Origin: Bacillota bacterium
GTDB lineage: Bacteria; Bacillota; Clostridia; Saccharofermentanales; DTU023
Assembly: GCA_023622515.1 (NCBI GenBank)
Contig: JAMNZB010000029.1
Coordinates: 77,789 to 112,427, forward strand
Length of the DNA stretch: 34,639 nt
Direction of reading: 5' to 3'
Shown one piece after another: positions 1 to 6,945 of the stretch. The position numbers and the translations under genes are program-made. Below the pieces are notes generated by a model that saw only the letters and a list, made by a program, of their open reading frames with translations, had not been told where the DNA came from and ran no database searches. Positions within the stretch are counted from its first letter, which is position 1. Every line of letters starts with the position of its first letter.

Positions 1-461
1 TGAATGGCGCTCTAACTATCGGGACTCATGATGGGGCCAATATAGAGATATTGGAAGCAGTAGGAGAAGAAAATGCTTTTATATTCGGCCATACCCTAAG
101 TACATTCCCGGAAATACTTGCCGCTTATTCTGCCAAAGATAGCTATCAAACTGTTGAGGGACTACAAGAGCTGGTGGATACATTACAGGCTGAAGTGTTA
201 GATATTAGGGCCAAAGATATGTATGATGACATCTATTACTCCCTTTTGCAGGGAAGTGACTGGGAGAAGGCAGATCAATATTATGTTTTGGGCGATTTCG
301 CAGAATATAGAAAGATGAGGAAATTAGCCCATGATGCCTATCAAGATCAGGAAGCTTGGAGCAGGAAAGCTTGGATAAATATTTGTCGTAGCGGTCGTTT
401 TAGCTCAGATAGAACAATTCGGGAATATGCAAAAGAGATTTGGCGCATTAGCCCAAATTAG
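1..461 (+). CDS. glgP: Glycogen/alpha-glucan phosphorylase, C-terminal fragment
   Basis: The open frame runs in from the left edge (first full codon at base 3) and ends at TAG 459-461. It encodes about 152 C-terminal residues of a glycogen/maltodextrin phosphorylase, the cytosolic PLP enzyme that releases glucose-1-phosphate from alpha-1,4-glucans. The fragment begins with NGALTIGTHDGANIEI, which matches the family's conserved NGALTIGTLDGANVEI stretch, followed by the usual C-terminal helices (YYVLGDFAEYRKM, and WINICRSGRFSSDRTIREYA near the end). The catalytic lysine that binds PLP lies upstream of the window. I see no clear terminator after the stop. The exact substrate (glycogen or maltodextrin) cannot be decided from this fragment. 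Identification of the family is secure. Confidence 0.95.
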   Translation, partial: NGALTIGTHDGANIEILEAVGEENAFIFGHTLSTFPEILAAYSAKDSYQTVEGLQELVDTLQAEVLDIRAKDMYDDIYYSLLQGSDWEKADQYYVLGDFAEYRKMRKLAHDAYQDQEAWSRKAWINICRSGRFSSDRTIREYAKEIWRISPN

Positions 462-471
462 GAAAGAAGAC

Positions 472-500
472 TTGACATATCATTATTCCTTAGGCAATAT
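472..500 (+). promoter_or_regulatory. Candidate sigma-A promoter for the YdbC-like gene
   Basis: A perfect TTGACA lies at 472-477, just after the phosphorylase stop. At 17 bp spacing there is only a weak -10 (CAATAT, 495-500). The downstream gene starts at 555. The -35 is convincing and the -10 is not, so this is tentative. Confidence 0.35.
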
Positions 501-554
501 CGTGTAGCTAAGAAATAAATTTATTGTACAAATAAGAATGGAAGGAAAAGAATC

Positions 555-791
555 ATGGCAGAGTTTAAGTATGAAATTAAAGAAGAAGTGGGTGTGCTGA
601 GTAGCAGCAAATCCGGATGGCGTCGTGAACTCAATATGGTAAGCTGGAATGAAGCAAAAGCAAAGTTAGATATTCGTGATTGGGCGCCTGAACACGCAAA
701 GATGAGCAAGGGTATTTCTCTGTCTCACGAAGAAGCTTCTATTTTGCGTGAAATTTTAAATGAAGTAAATTTAGACGAACTCTTTAAATAA
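555..791 (+). CDS. ydbC: YdbC-family PC4-like small protein
   Basis: This 78-residue protein resembles the YdbC family of Bacillota, which has the PC4/Sub1 single-stranded nucleic-acid-binding fold (the Lactococcus YdbC structure is the family reference). Visible family features are an acidic and basic N-terminus (EIKEEVGVLS), SGWRRELNMVSWN in the beta-sheet region, DIRDWAPEHAKMSKGI, and a C-terminal helix (LSHEEASILREILNEV). The start ATG has GGAAGG about 10 bp upstream. The gene is monocistronic, between the phosphorylase and a strong terminator. The cellular role is not well established; ssDNA or ssRNA binding is inferred from the fold. No oddities in sequence or length. Confidence 0.8.
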   Translation: MAEFKYEIKEEVGVLSSSKSGWRRELNMVSWNEAKAKLDIRDWAPEHAKMSKGISLSHEEASILREILNEVNLDELFK

Positions 792-814
792 GTTCTCACT
801 TTTATTAGCTTATG

Positions 815-850
815 AAAAAACCTCGCAACTTTCATATTGCGAGGTTTTTT
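815..850. terminator. Bidirectional Rho-independent terminator
   Basis: A perfect 14-bp inverted repeat, AAAAAACCTCGCAA (815-828) and TTGCGAGGTTTTTT (837-850), with an 8-nt loop. It ends in a T-run on both strands. It sits between the converging YdbC-like gene and the minus-strand sortase gene, so it can terminate both. Confidence 0.92.
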
Positions 851-876
851 GTTTATAAAGAGAGCCGGCCTTCCTA

Positions 877-2073
877 CTAATTGCCCGGAAGGCTTGTTGT
901 CTTCTCAAGGTCGGGTCTTGCGAAGATTAAGAGTCGCTCATTTTGTTCGTTATATACAGCAGGGTGGCAGGTAACAAGAACGACCAGATTATCTTCATAA
1001 TAATCAAAGATATAATTTCTAAGTTCTTTTTCGTTGATAATGACTTGGTCTTCTACGTTATAGTAGTAGCGCTTTCCGTGCGGTAAATAGTCGATATAAA
1101 ACTGGTCTCCGGGAAGAATCTCATCCAGGCGGTTAAAGTCGCGTCCCGAGGTAAGGAAACGATGGCCGAAAATAGCGGTTAGACCGTCTTGATCGAGAGC
1201 GGAAAGCTGGGGTAAGATACCGACTCCGAAACGCAAAGAGTATTTCTCCACATCATCGGCAACCGGAGTTTTTACGCCAATTTTCGGAATGACAAGAGTG
1301 CCGGAATAGGTTAGGCTGACCTGCTTGGAACCATCATCCTCGGGTTCAACAAAACTTACCCCGAAATCTTCGTAACGCTCTCCTTGCACTTCGCCAAAGT
1401 CCTTTGATATTTCAAATGTAACAGGTTTCTTTTCTTCATCCATTTGCTTAAGAATTTTTTGTTTTAAATCTTCAGCGTTGCGCTCATCAATGATTGGCTT
1501 CAGTATAAAGTATAGGGCAAGGGCAACAATAGCTACGATTAATATATCCAAGGTAATTAAGAGCCATTTGGGAACGCCTGATTTTGCACCCTTTTCAGCC
1601 GCTTTATTTTTCGATTTTTTGCCTCTCCGCTTATCTTTGGCTGACCTGCCCTCTTGCGCAGGCATCCTATTAGCCCGCTCATCCTCGCCGAAAGCCCTCC
1701 TGGAATCTCTGGGAGGAGGACCGGGCCGTCCTGGTGGTTGTTGTCTTACCGCCGGACGTGCTTGTGGTGGAATACTATCCGGTCTCCCGCTTTGTAGAGG
1801 GCGCCTTGCTTGCTGAGGCTGACCGGGCCGGCTAGTCGTATTTTGCGGGAAGGGACGCTGGCCTCGTTGAGCTTGTTGACCCTCCATTGTTCCTTGAGGA
1901 GCACGGCGAATATTCCCTCTGGCTTGGGGGGGAACATTGCCCATGGGCCTTCTTTGTTGTGGACCCTGAGCCGGTGCGGGTCGGCGTCCCGGCTGCGGAG
2001 CCTGTGGGCCTGCGGGTCTCCTATTACCACTTGTCTTGGGTGCAAATGGGTCATTTTGACGGTTTTGTTTCAT
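877..2073 (-). CDS. Membrane-anchored sortase with long Pro/Arg/Gln-rich tail
   Basis: The 398-residue product is a cysteine transpeptidase that would attach surface proteins to the cell wall. The C-terminal sortase domain (about residues 255-390) has the catalytic triad in standard contexts: His304 in IFGHRFLTSG, Cys369 in LVTCHP and Arg380 in NERLLIFAR. A single membrane segment is at about 170-192. Everything before it (about 165 residues) is low-complexity, rich in Pro, Gln, Gly and Arg, and ends in a Lys/Arg cluster, so it is probably cytosolic. The spacing and the TLxTC-like motif suggest class D, but the class is uncertain. The ATG has AAGGTGG 8 bp upstream. No LPxTG substrate is encoded in the window. 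It is transcribed alone, toward the shared terminator. Confidence 0.9.
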   Translation of the reverse strand: MKQNRQNDPFAPKTSGNRRPAGPQAPQPGRRPAPAQGPQQRRPMGNVPPQARGNIRRAPQGTMEGQQAQRGQRPFPQNTTSRPGQPQQARRPLQSGRPDSIPPQARPAVRQQPPGRPGPPPRDSRRAFGEDERANRMPAQEGRSAKDKRRGKKSKNKAAEKGAKSGVPKWLLITLDILIVAIVALALYFILKPIIDERNAEDLKQKILKQMDEEKKPVTFEISKDFGEVQGERYEDFGVSFVEPEDDGSKQVSLTYSGTLVIPKIGVKTPVADDVEKYSLRFGVGILPQLSALDQDGLTAIFGHRFLTSGRDFNRLDEILPGDQFYIDYLPHGKRYYYNVEDQVIINEKELRNYIFDYYEDNLVVLVTCHPAVYNEQNERLLIFARPDLEKTTSLPGN

Positions 2074-2119
2074 CTACGAACCACCTTTTACTATATTTGG
2101 AAATATCTATATTGTCCCT

Positions 2120-2149
2120 ATTCTATCCAACTTATGCTATTTTAGTAAA
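2120..2149 (-). promoter_or_regulatory. Candidate promoter of the sortase gene
   Basis: Read on the minus strand: TTTACT (2149-2144), 18-bp spacer, TAGAAT (2125-2120), about 47 bp before the sortase ATG. Four of six bases match at -35 and five of six at -10. Confidence 0.4.
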
Positions 2150-2289
2150 GTAGACAGAAAAAAGAAAGTTTTTACCAGGGAATAATTTCTCCGCCCATTA
2201 TGACATGAAGTTCTGAGAGGGTAAAGGGCTAATAAAAACAGATAGGCAGAGAGTAGGGGGAGAGGGGGCTAAAATATATTTTACGGTGA

Positions 2290-2306
2290 CGTAATCATTA
2301 TGTAAT
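2290..2306 (+). promoter_or_regulatory. WalR-like direct repeat upstream of the yabE-like promoter
   Basis: CGTAAT (2290-2295), 5-bp spacer, TGTAAT (2301-2306). This fits the WalR/YycF consensus TGTWAH-N5-TGTWAH with one mismatch, in the first position of the first half. A weaker third repeat (TGATAG, 2312-2317) continues the 11-bp period. The array ends 9 bp (20 bp without the third repeat) before the -35. WalR controls wall-remodelling genes, including other 3D-domain genes, in Bacillota; its presence here is inferred. Confidence 0.4.
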
Positions 2307-2326
2307 CACAGTGATAGGTAAATTGC

Positions 2327-2355
2327 TTGACAGCAATTTCTTAGCCCGATATAAT
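2327..2355 (+). promoter_or_regulatory. Consensus sigma-A promoter for the yabE-like/ksgA/zapA/dut operon
   Basis: TTGACA (2327-2332), exactly 17 bp, TATAAT (2350-2355): a perfect match to both hexamers at the optimal spacing. The predicted start near 2362 gives a roughly 40-nt leader. Confidence 0.85.
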
Positions 2356-2363
2356 CACGCTAT

Positions 2364-2388
2364 CGCAGCCTGTCACGAGATAGCTGCG
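2364..2388 (+). promoter_or_regulatory. 5'-end mRNA hairpin abutting the Shine-Dalgarno
   Basis: CGCAGC (2364-2369) pairs with GCTGCG (2383-2388). The stem would form at the very 5' end of the transcript, and its last base is the first base of GGAGGA, the ribosome-binding site for the start at 2403. It could protect the mRNA end or tune translation. It is too short to call a known riboswitch. Confidence 0.4.
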
Positions 2389-2402
2389 GAGGATATACAT
2401 TT

Positions 2403-3734
2403 ATGATTAAAAGAAAATTAGATATTTTATTAATCGCTCTTGCTTCTATCTTGGTTATAGCTGTGATTGCCGTAGTTGTCATAAAGAAGTTAGATGGAGC
2501 GAAGAATACTGTTGAGTTTCTTGCTCAACACCGGACTATAGATGTTTCGGAGCCTTCGGTAAAGGCTAGTTCCACCCTGAGCACAGAACCCCAAAAAGTC
2601 GCATCTGATGAGAAAAAACCTGAGTTTACAGAAGGCGAGAAAGAAACAATAGTTGACTTGCGTCAGGTTTTCAATCTGGGCGTTGCCAGCGGGCTTGGTC
2701 AAGTAGCGGAGGCGCCTGCAAAAGAGACCGTCGGCAGAAGGCTTGTTGAGGGGACGGAGACAGAAAATATTCCCTTCGATACGGTTTATGAGTATACGCC
2801 AAATCTTTTTGTTGGTGAGGAAGCGGTTTACCAATATGGTGTAGATGGGCAAAGGGCGGTAACCTATGAGTATACCTATGAGGGTGGTAATCTGCTTTCC
2901 AAGAGAGAAGTTAGAAGTTCAGTTCTTACAGAAGCTGTTAGCCATATAATTTTGCTTGGAACGACAGAAGCGGAGCCGGCCGAAGGTGTCTTGTATGCTC
3001 CTGCTCCCGCTGCGGGCCAGCCCCCGGCGGAGACTCTGCCGCAGGCTAGTGTAACGGAAGCGACCGTAGCAGAAATTCCTTCGGCAACAGAATCAAAGGA
3101 TTATACAACTCTTGAAGACTATCTCAACGAGAATGCCACCGAACCCTCCGAGGCAGAGCCTAGCCAAAGCACGGAGCCTACACAAATTGAAGAAGTGACC
3201 GAAGCTTCCCAGCAGGTCCCCTTGGAAGGTGTCACAAATCTTGGCTTTCAAACACCGGGAACCAGTGGGGCGACCTCCAAGAACTTTGCCATCGTCCAGA
3301 GCCTTTTAGACCGTAACGGAGCACTTACTTACCGGAACTTCTCAAACAATGGCAATGGTACGATTACCGTTGATGGAATCACCCTCGCTATTGAAAGCGG
3401 TCCTGTTTTAAAAAATACAACCTACTATGATGGTTATGCGTGTGCCCTGATTACAGGCCTTGAAAATGCCCAGTTCACAATGAACGGGCTGCCCTGTAAC
3501 GGTACGTCGATGGGACTGATGGCCCAGCGAGGGATTGTTTCCACCTCCATGGCCAATGGGCTTCCTTATGGAACAGTTGTTTTTGTCGAAGGCTATGGAC
3601 TTGGTGTTGTTGGTGACTGTGGCGGATTCGGGCCGGATACTCTGGATCTTTGTCTTGATGCCGGCGAATGTTCCCAAAACTTGAGCGGAGTGCATACGGC
3701 TCACCGCAATGTCTATATTATTTCTATCCCATAG
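2403..3734 (+). CDS. yabE: YabE-like G5/3D-domain cell-wall protein
   Basis: The 443-residue protein resembles B. subtilis YabE-type wall proteins. One N-terminal membrane segment (about 6-28) anchors it outside the cell. A G5 domain follows at about 115-187 (IPFDTVYEYTPNLFVGEE, HIILLGT), then a Thr/Glu/Pro-rich linker (about 190-290) and a C-terminal 3D domain (about 345-442) with FVEGYGLGVVGDCGG and LDLCLD. 3D domains occur in lytic transglycosylases and muralytic enzymes related to MltA, so a peptidoglycan-remodelling role is inferred. Two of the three signature Asp residues are visible (Asp405 and Asp415 or Asp419). The expected first Asp is not in the IVSTSMANGLPYGT stretch, and the domain is unusually Cys-rich. 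The neighbour is ksgA, as in the B. subtilis yabE-rnmV-ksgA order, but rnmV is missing here. Confidence 0.85.
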   Translation: MIKRKLDILLIALASILVIAVIAVVVIKKLDGAKNTVEFLAQHRTIDVSEPSVKASSTLSTEPQKVASDEKKPEFTEGEKETIVDLRQVFNLGVASGLGQVAEAPAKETVGRRLVEGTETENIPFDTVYEYTPNLFVGEEAVYQYGVDGQRAVTYEYTYEGGNLLSKREVRSSVLTEAVSHIILLGTTEAEPAEGVLYAPAPAAGQPPAETLPQASVTEATVAEIPSATESKDYTTLEDYLNENATEPSEAEPSQSTEPTQIEEVTEASQQVPLEGVTNLGFQTPGTSGATSKNFAIVQSLLDRNGALTYRNFSNNGNGTITVDGITLAIESGPVLKNTTYYDGYACALITGLENAQFTMNGLPCNGTSMGLMAQRGIVSTSMANGLPYGTVVFVEGYGLGVVGDCGGFGPDTLDLCLDAGECSQNLSGVHTAHRNVYIISIP

Positions 3735-3736
3735 CT

Positions 3737-4600
3737 ATGCGGAAAGACAAGTCCGGATACCCTTCGGCAGCCGATTTATGCCGAAAGTATAAGCTGAAAG
3801 CCAACAAAAATTTTGGCCAAAATTTTCTGGATAATAGGGAGAGCATCGAAAGGATGCTCTCCGTTTTTTCCCTAAATGAAGAGGCTTATGTGCTTGAAAT
3901 TGGCCCGGGATTGGGCCATACCTCTCAGGCCATTCTGGAAAGGGGGGCTTATTTATCAGCCATAGAGATTGATTCGGCTTTCAAGCCTGCTTTGGATGAT
4001 TTAGGGGCTAAATACCCTAAATTCAAAGTCTATTACGCTGATGCCAGAAATAAAGCCTGGTCGTCTATCTTCCCGGCGGACGTTAAAATATATGTTATAG
4101 CTAATCTGCCCTATTATCTGAGCACGGAATTATTTACTAAGGCCCTGCTGGATTTGCCAAATGCGGAGGGGATGTCTTTTCTTTTGCAAAGGGAGGTTGC
4201 TATAAAGTTTTCTTCAAAACCGAGCTCAAGAGATTACGGGCCTCCTGCAATACTGGCACAAGTCTACGGAGAAGTTTCCCTGGGGCAAAGAATTGCTGCC
4301 GGATCTTTTTATCCCCCGCCTAGGATAGAAAGCCAGACCATTATTTTAATGAAACATCAGGAAAAGAAATTAGCTGAAGAAAAATTTCCGGATTTTTATC
4401 ATTTTTTAAAAATCCTGTTTTCCTCCAGGCGGAAAACCATGCTGAATAATTTGAGTCTTCACCTAAAGAAAGATCCCGCTAAAATACTAGAGATTAAGGA
4501 GCAAGCGCTTGCCTCAAAACTAGATCTTTCCTTGCGGGCGGAAGATGTACAAGCGGATAAATTGCTTTATATCTTCAAAACACTTTATAATCTTATTTGA
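3737..4600 (+). CDS. rsmA: 16S rRNA (adenine1518/1519-N6) dimethyltransferase KsgA
   Basis: KsgA/RsmA uses SAM to dimethylate two adjacent adenines in the helix 45 loop of 16S rRNA during 30S assembly. The 287-residue product has the family motifs in order: NKNFGQNFLDN at the N-terminus, the SAM loop EIGPGLGHTS, the acidic IEID motif, and the catalytic NLPYYLSTELF (NLPY). The C-terminal helical domain contains FSSRRKTMLNNL. I chose the ATG at 3737, two bases after the yabE-like stop, because it gives the usual length. There is no good Shine-Dalgarno, so translation is probably coupled to the upstream gene. An upstream in-frame ATG at 3668 would add 23 residues that overlap yabE and is less likely. 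Confidence 0.95.
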   Translation: MRKDKSGYPSAADLCRKYKLKANKNFGQNFLDNRESIERMLSVFSLNEEAYVLEIGPGLGHTSQAILERGAYLSAIEIDSAFKPALDDLGAKYPKFKVYYADARNKAWSSIFPADVKIYVIANLPYYLSTELFTKALLDLPNAEGMSFLLQREVAIKFSSKPSSRDYGPPAILAQVYGEVSLGQRIAAGSFYPPPRIESQTIILMKHQEKKLAEEKFPDFYHFLKILFSSRRKTMLNNLSLHLKKDPAKILEIKEQALASKLDLSLRAEDVQADKLLYIFKTLYNLI

Positions 4601-4620
4601 CGGAAAAGTGGGAGATCAGT

Positions 4621-5100
4621 ATGGAAGAAGATTTTATTACTGTAAAAATTGGAAGTATGTACTATCGCATTACAGCGAATGAGGACAGGGAATATGTTCG
4701 TGAGGTTGCTAAAAAGGCCAATGAACTTCTCGCCGAAATTAGGGAGCGATATGGTAGTTTAGGTGATGCAGCGGCCGCAGTTTTGGCCTTATTAAATGCC
4801 ATAGATCGGGGTACGAAAATGGCTTCGAAGGATTCCGAAGTTTATGATAATTTAAGGCAGGTGCAAAAAGACTTAGAAAAGTCTCTTGCCGAGCAGATGA
4901 GGCTTCGCGAGAACCTCTGGGAATGTAAAAAAGATTTGATTTATTATCGCAATCTTTGCGAGATGTATGAGGAACGCCTTGATTCTATTCCGAGAAGCTT
5001 GAGTAAAACAACGAAAAGCAGCAGTAGCGGTAAAGATAGCCTAAGACCACTTGATAGGTGGCAGAGAACTATGGAAGAGATGGAGACCTTTGATGAATAG
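4621..5100 (+). CDS. zapA: Cell-division protein ZapA
   Basis: ZapA binds FtsZ and stabilises the Z ring. The N-terminal half matches the family (VKIGSMYYRITANEDREYV, then a long helix with AAVLALLNAIDRG). The C-terminal half is predicted coiled coil (about 75-130) ending in a Ser/Lys-rich tail, which is longer than in compact ZapA proteins of about 85-110 residues. I start at ATG 4621 because GGGAG ends 6 bp before it. A TTG at 4597 overlapping the ksgA stop is possible but has no ribosome site. The gene is third in the yabE-like operon and overlaps the dUTPase start by 8 bp, which suggests translational coupling. Confidence 0.88.
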   Translation: MEEDFITVKIGSMYYRITANEDREYVREVAKKANELLAEIRERYGSLGDAAAAVLALLNAIDRGTKMASKDSEVYDNLRQVQKDLEKSLAEQMRLRENLWECKKDLIYYRNLCEMYEERLDSIPRSLSKTTKSSSSGKDSLRPLDRWQRTMEEMETFDE

Positions 5101-5743
5101 TAGGCATATCAAAAAAATACCTATGGAGTTATTGCGCGATGAATTGGCTCCTCAAAAGGCGAGTGCATGGTCTGCAGCCTATGATTTACGGGCAAGCGAA
5201 GAATATTTTCTTAAACCGGGGGAAACATTGCTTATTTCGACAGGGCTGAAACTTGCTTTACCGGAAGGCTATGAAGCGCAAGTGAGGCCTAGAAGCGGTC
5301 TCTCGCTACGGACAAGACTTCGTGTTGCCAATAGTCCCGGCACGATTGATGCAGATTTTCGGGATGAAGTGAAAATTATTTTGCATAATGCTTTTTCGCA
5401 GGCAGAAATAGGGCTTTTATTTGCAGAAAACGATCCGCTTTGTGAGCGTTTTGGTCCTATTGTCAAGGAGATTGCTTTGTATGATTATCTTACTGAGAGA
5501 GGGCTGAAAGGAGAACTTGAGGCAAATAAGCGAAGCAATATCCTGCCTTCTTCCTTGCTTCAGCAAAGAGTTTATTTAGATCAAAATGGCTATCCTTGGG
5601 GGACGGAACATATCCTGGCCGGAGAACGCCTGGCCCAGCTTCTTATTCTTCCGCTTCTCAGCTATGAATTCGAAGAAGTGGATGATGTCAGCCGGTTTGG
5701 TCTGAATCGAGGTGGTGGCTTTGGCCATAGTGGCCGCCTCTGA
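5093..5743 (+). CDS. dut: dUTPase-family protein with about 60-residue insertion
   Basis: Trimeric dUTPases hydrolyse dUTP to dUMP and keep uracil out of DNA. All five family motifs are recognisable in this 216-residue product: I, SAAYDLRA (27-34); II, RPRSGLS (65-71); III, GTIDADFRDEV (83-93), with the catalytic Asp kept and Phe where Tyr is usual; IV, GERLAQLLILP (177-187); V, NRGGGFGHSG (205-214). Between III and IV there are about 77 residues where the family normally has about 17-20, so roughly 60 residues are inserted. The start ATG overlaps the zapA end, with GGAG 7 bp upstream. The 3' end lies only 3 bp from the convergent hydrolase gene. Catalysis looks plausible, but the insertion could change trimer packing or specificity. 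Confidence 0.85.
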   Translation: MNSRHIKKIPMELLRDELAPQKASAWSAAYDLRASEEYFLKPGETLLISTGLKLALPEGYEAQVRPRSGLSLRTRLRVANSPGTIDADFRDEVKIILHNAFSQAEIGLLFAENDPLCERFGPIVKEIALYDYLTERGLKGELEANKRSNILPSSLLQQRVYLDQNGYPWGTEHILAGERLAQLLILPLLSYEFEEVDDVSRFGLNRGGGFGHSGRL

Positions 5744-5746
5744 TTC

Positions 5747-6763
5747 TTAGAACCAGATATCTAAGAAGTATTCTAAGTCGTCAAGATAATCTTGTTTGTC
5801 TTTTAGAAAACCATCAAGGTGGCCGGCTGCCGATGTTTCAGTAACAAAGCTCGTTTCCGGCTTAATTCTGACACATTCCGAAATAAAGGCATCACAGCTC
5901 ACTTGGCCTAAGACCGTATCAGGAATATTCCTTGTAATCATAACAGGAACTTCGACATGGCTAACCAGGGGTATGAGGTTATTGATATCCGGGCCGTTAC
6001 TTGATAAACGAACAATATCTGGGATAAATCTTGAGTAAAAGTTTTTCTGTAAAAAACTGTTATCTTGCAGGTCAAGCCGAATATAGTCATAGGCTGAGGC
6101 CGGAGGAGTATCTAAAATAAAACCGACAATGTCCTGCTTTGTCAGGAGGGGGTCATCCGGCCTGGCCTCTTCTTTTTCCTTTTCACTTATCATTTCCGGT
6201 AAGGATTCCCAAGCAAATAGAGAAGCACTTGTACCACTGCCAATACCATAGAGAATAAAATCCTTCCGCCCGCTCATTTTATACATGATATTCATTGCCC
6301 CTAAAATATCGCGATATTCCGCATAGCCATAGGCGGAACTTTTTCCGCCGGATTGGCCGGAGTGGCGCAGGTCGATAGCAAAAACGTTGAAGCCTTCATT
6401 TACCAGAAAAGAAAAGAGGTCGGCAGTATCCAGATCATATTGCAACTTGTCGGCACCGTTATGATGAATGAAGATGACATTTCCCCTAAAATTATCGTTG
6501 TGGGGGAAATACCAACCATAAAGCGGAAGGTCGCTTTTCTGAGGATTAAAAATAAGTTGCTCATAACGGGGCATAAGATGGGAGGCGATGGGGTTATATT
6601 CTTTACCGGGCTTATTCATTAGGCTGTTACTTGCTTGAAACAAGCTGACAACAAGGCCGGCAACCAACAATAAAAAAAGAATAAGAACAAGCAAAAGGAT
6701 TTTCGGCCAAATTTTCTTTGTCCTATTTTTATTTTGCGGGTAAATCTTAAATTCTTTTCTCAA
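5747..6763 (-). CDS. Membrane-anchored alpha/beta-hydrolase-like protein, altered nucleophile elbow
   Basis: The 338-residue product has a basic N-terminus and one membrane helix (about 19-43), then an extracytoplasmic alpha/beta-hydrolase-type domain. Visible landmarks are NVIFIHHNGADK (beta-3 and oxyanion region, about 95-106), FNVFAIDLRHSGQSGG (about 125-140), the strand FILYG with the elbow at 173-179 (GIGSGTS), and the C-terminal AAGHLDGF with a likely catalytic His315. The classical elbow is GxSxG; here the expected Ser position is Gly175 and serines lie at 176 and 179. The start is TTG (minus strand, 6763-6761), chosen because GGCAGGA is 8 bp upstream and it keeps the membrane anchor. 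The gene stands alone and converges on dut. Substrate unknown. Confidence 0.75.
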   Translation of the reverse strand: MRKEFKIYPQNKNRTKKIWPKILLLVLILFLLLVAGLVVSLFQASNSLMNKPGKEYNPIASHLMPRYEQLIFNPQKSDLPLYGWYFPHNDNFRGNVIFIHHNGADKLQYDLDTADLFSFLVNEGFNVFAIDLRHSGQSGGKSSAYGYAEYRDILGAMNIMYKMSGRKDFILYGIGSGTSASLFAWESLPEMISEKEKEEARPDDPLLTKQDIVGFILDTPPASAYDYIRLDLQDNSFLQKNFYSRFIPDIVRLSSNGPDINNLIPLVSHVEVPVMITRNIPDTVLGQVSCDAFISECVRIKPETSFVTETSAAGHLDGFLKDKQDYLDDLEYFLDIWF

Positions 6764-6849
6764 AAGGATGTCCTGCCTTCCAAACTATATGACTACATGC
6801 CGGAATATGTGGCCTAAATTATATATATCAACCGAATGTGCCTTGGGCC

Positions 6850-6879
6850 ATTATATCATGGCTTTGTAGTTTATGATAA
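6850..6879 (-). promoter_or_regulatory. Candidate promoter of the membrane hydrolase gene
   Basis: Minus strand: TTATCA (6879-6874), 18-bp spacer, TATAAT (6855-6850), about 87 bp ahead of the TTG start. The -10 is perfect and the -35 matches four of six. Confidence 0.45.
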
Positions 6880-6897
6880 AATTTCACAGATAGCCTT

Positions 6898-6906
6898 TGC
6901 TAGAAT
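6898..6906 (+). promoter_or_regulatory. Candidate extended -10 promoter for tsaD
   Basis: TGCTAGAAT fits an extended -10 (TGnTATAAT with one mismatch). I see no good -35. It lies 40 bp before the tsaD ATG, in the only divergent gap available. Confidence 0.35.
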
Positions 6907-6945
6907 AACTATTGGCTTAAAAATAATGGTCCGGAGAGGAAGGTA

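Noticed and set aside
1478-2153. Open frames of about 90-110 residues on the plus strand opposite the sortase tail
   Set aside because: They are the complement of the low-complexity Pro/Arg-rich coding region, have no ribosome sites and no recognisable domains.
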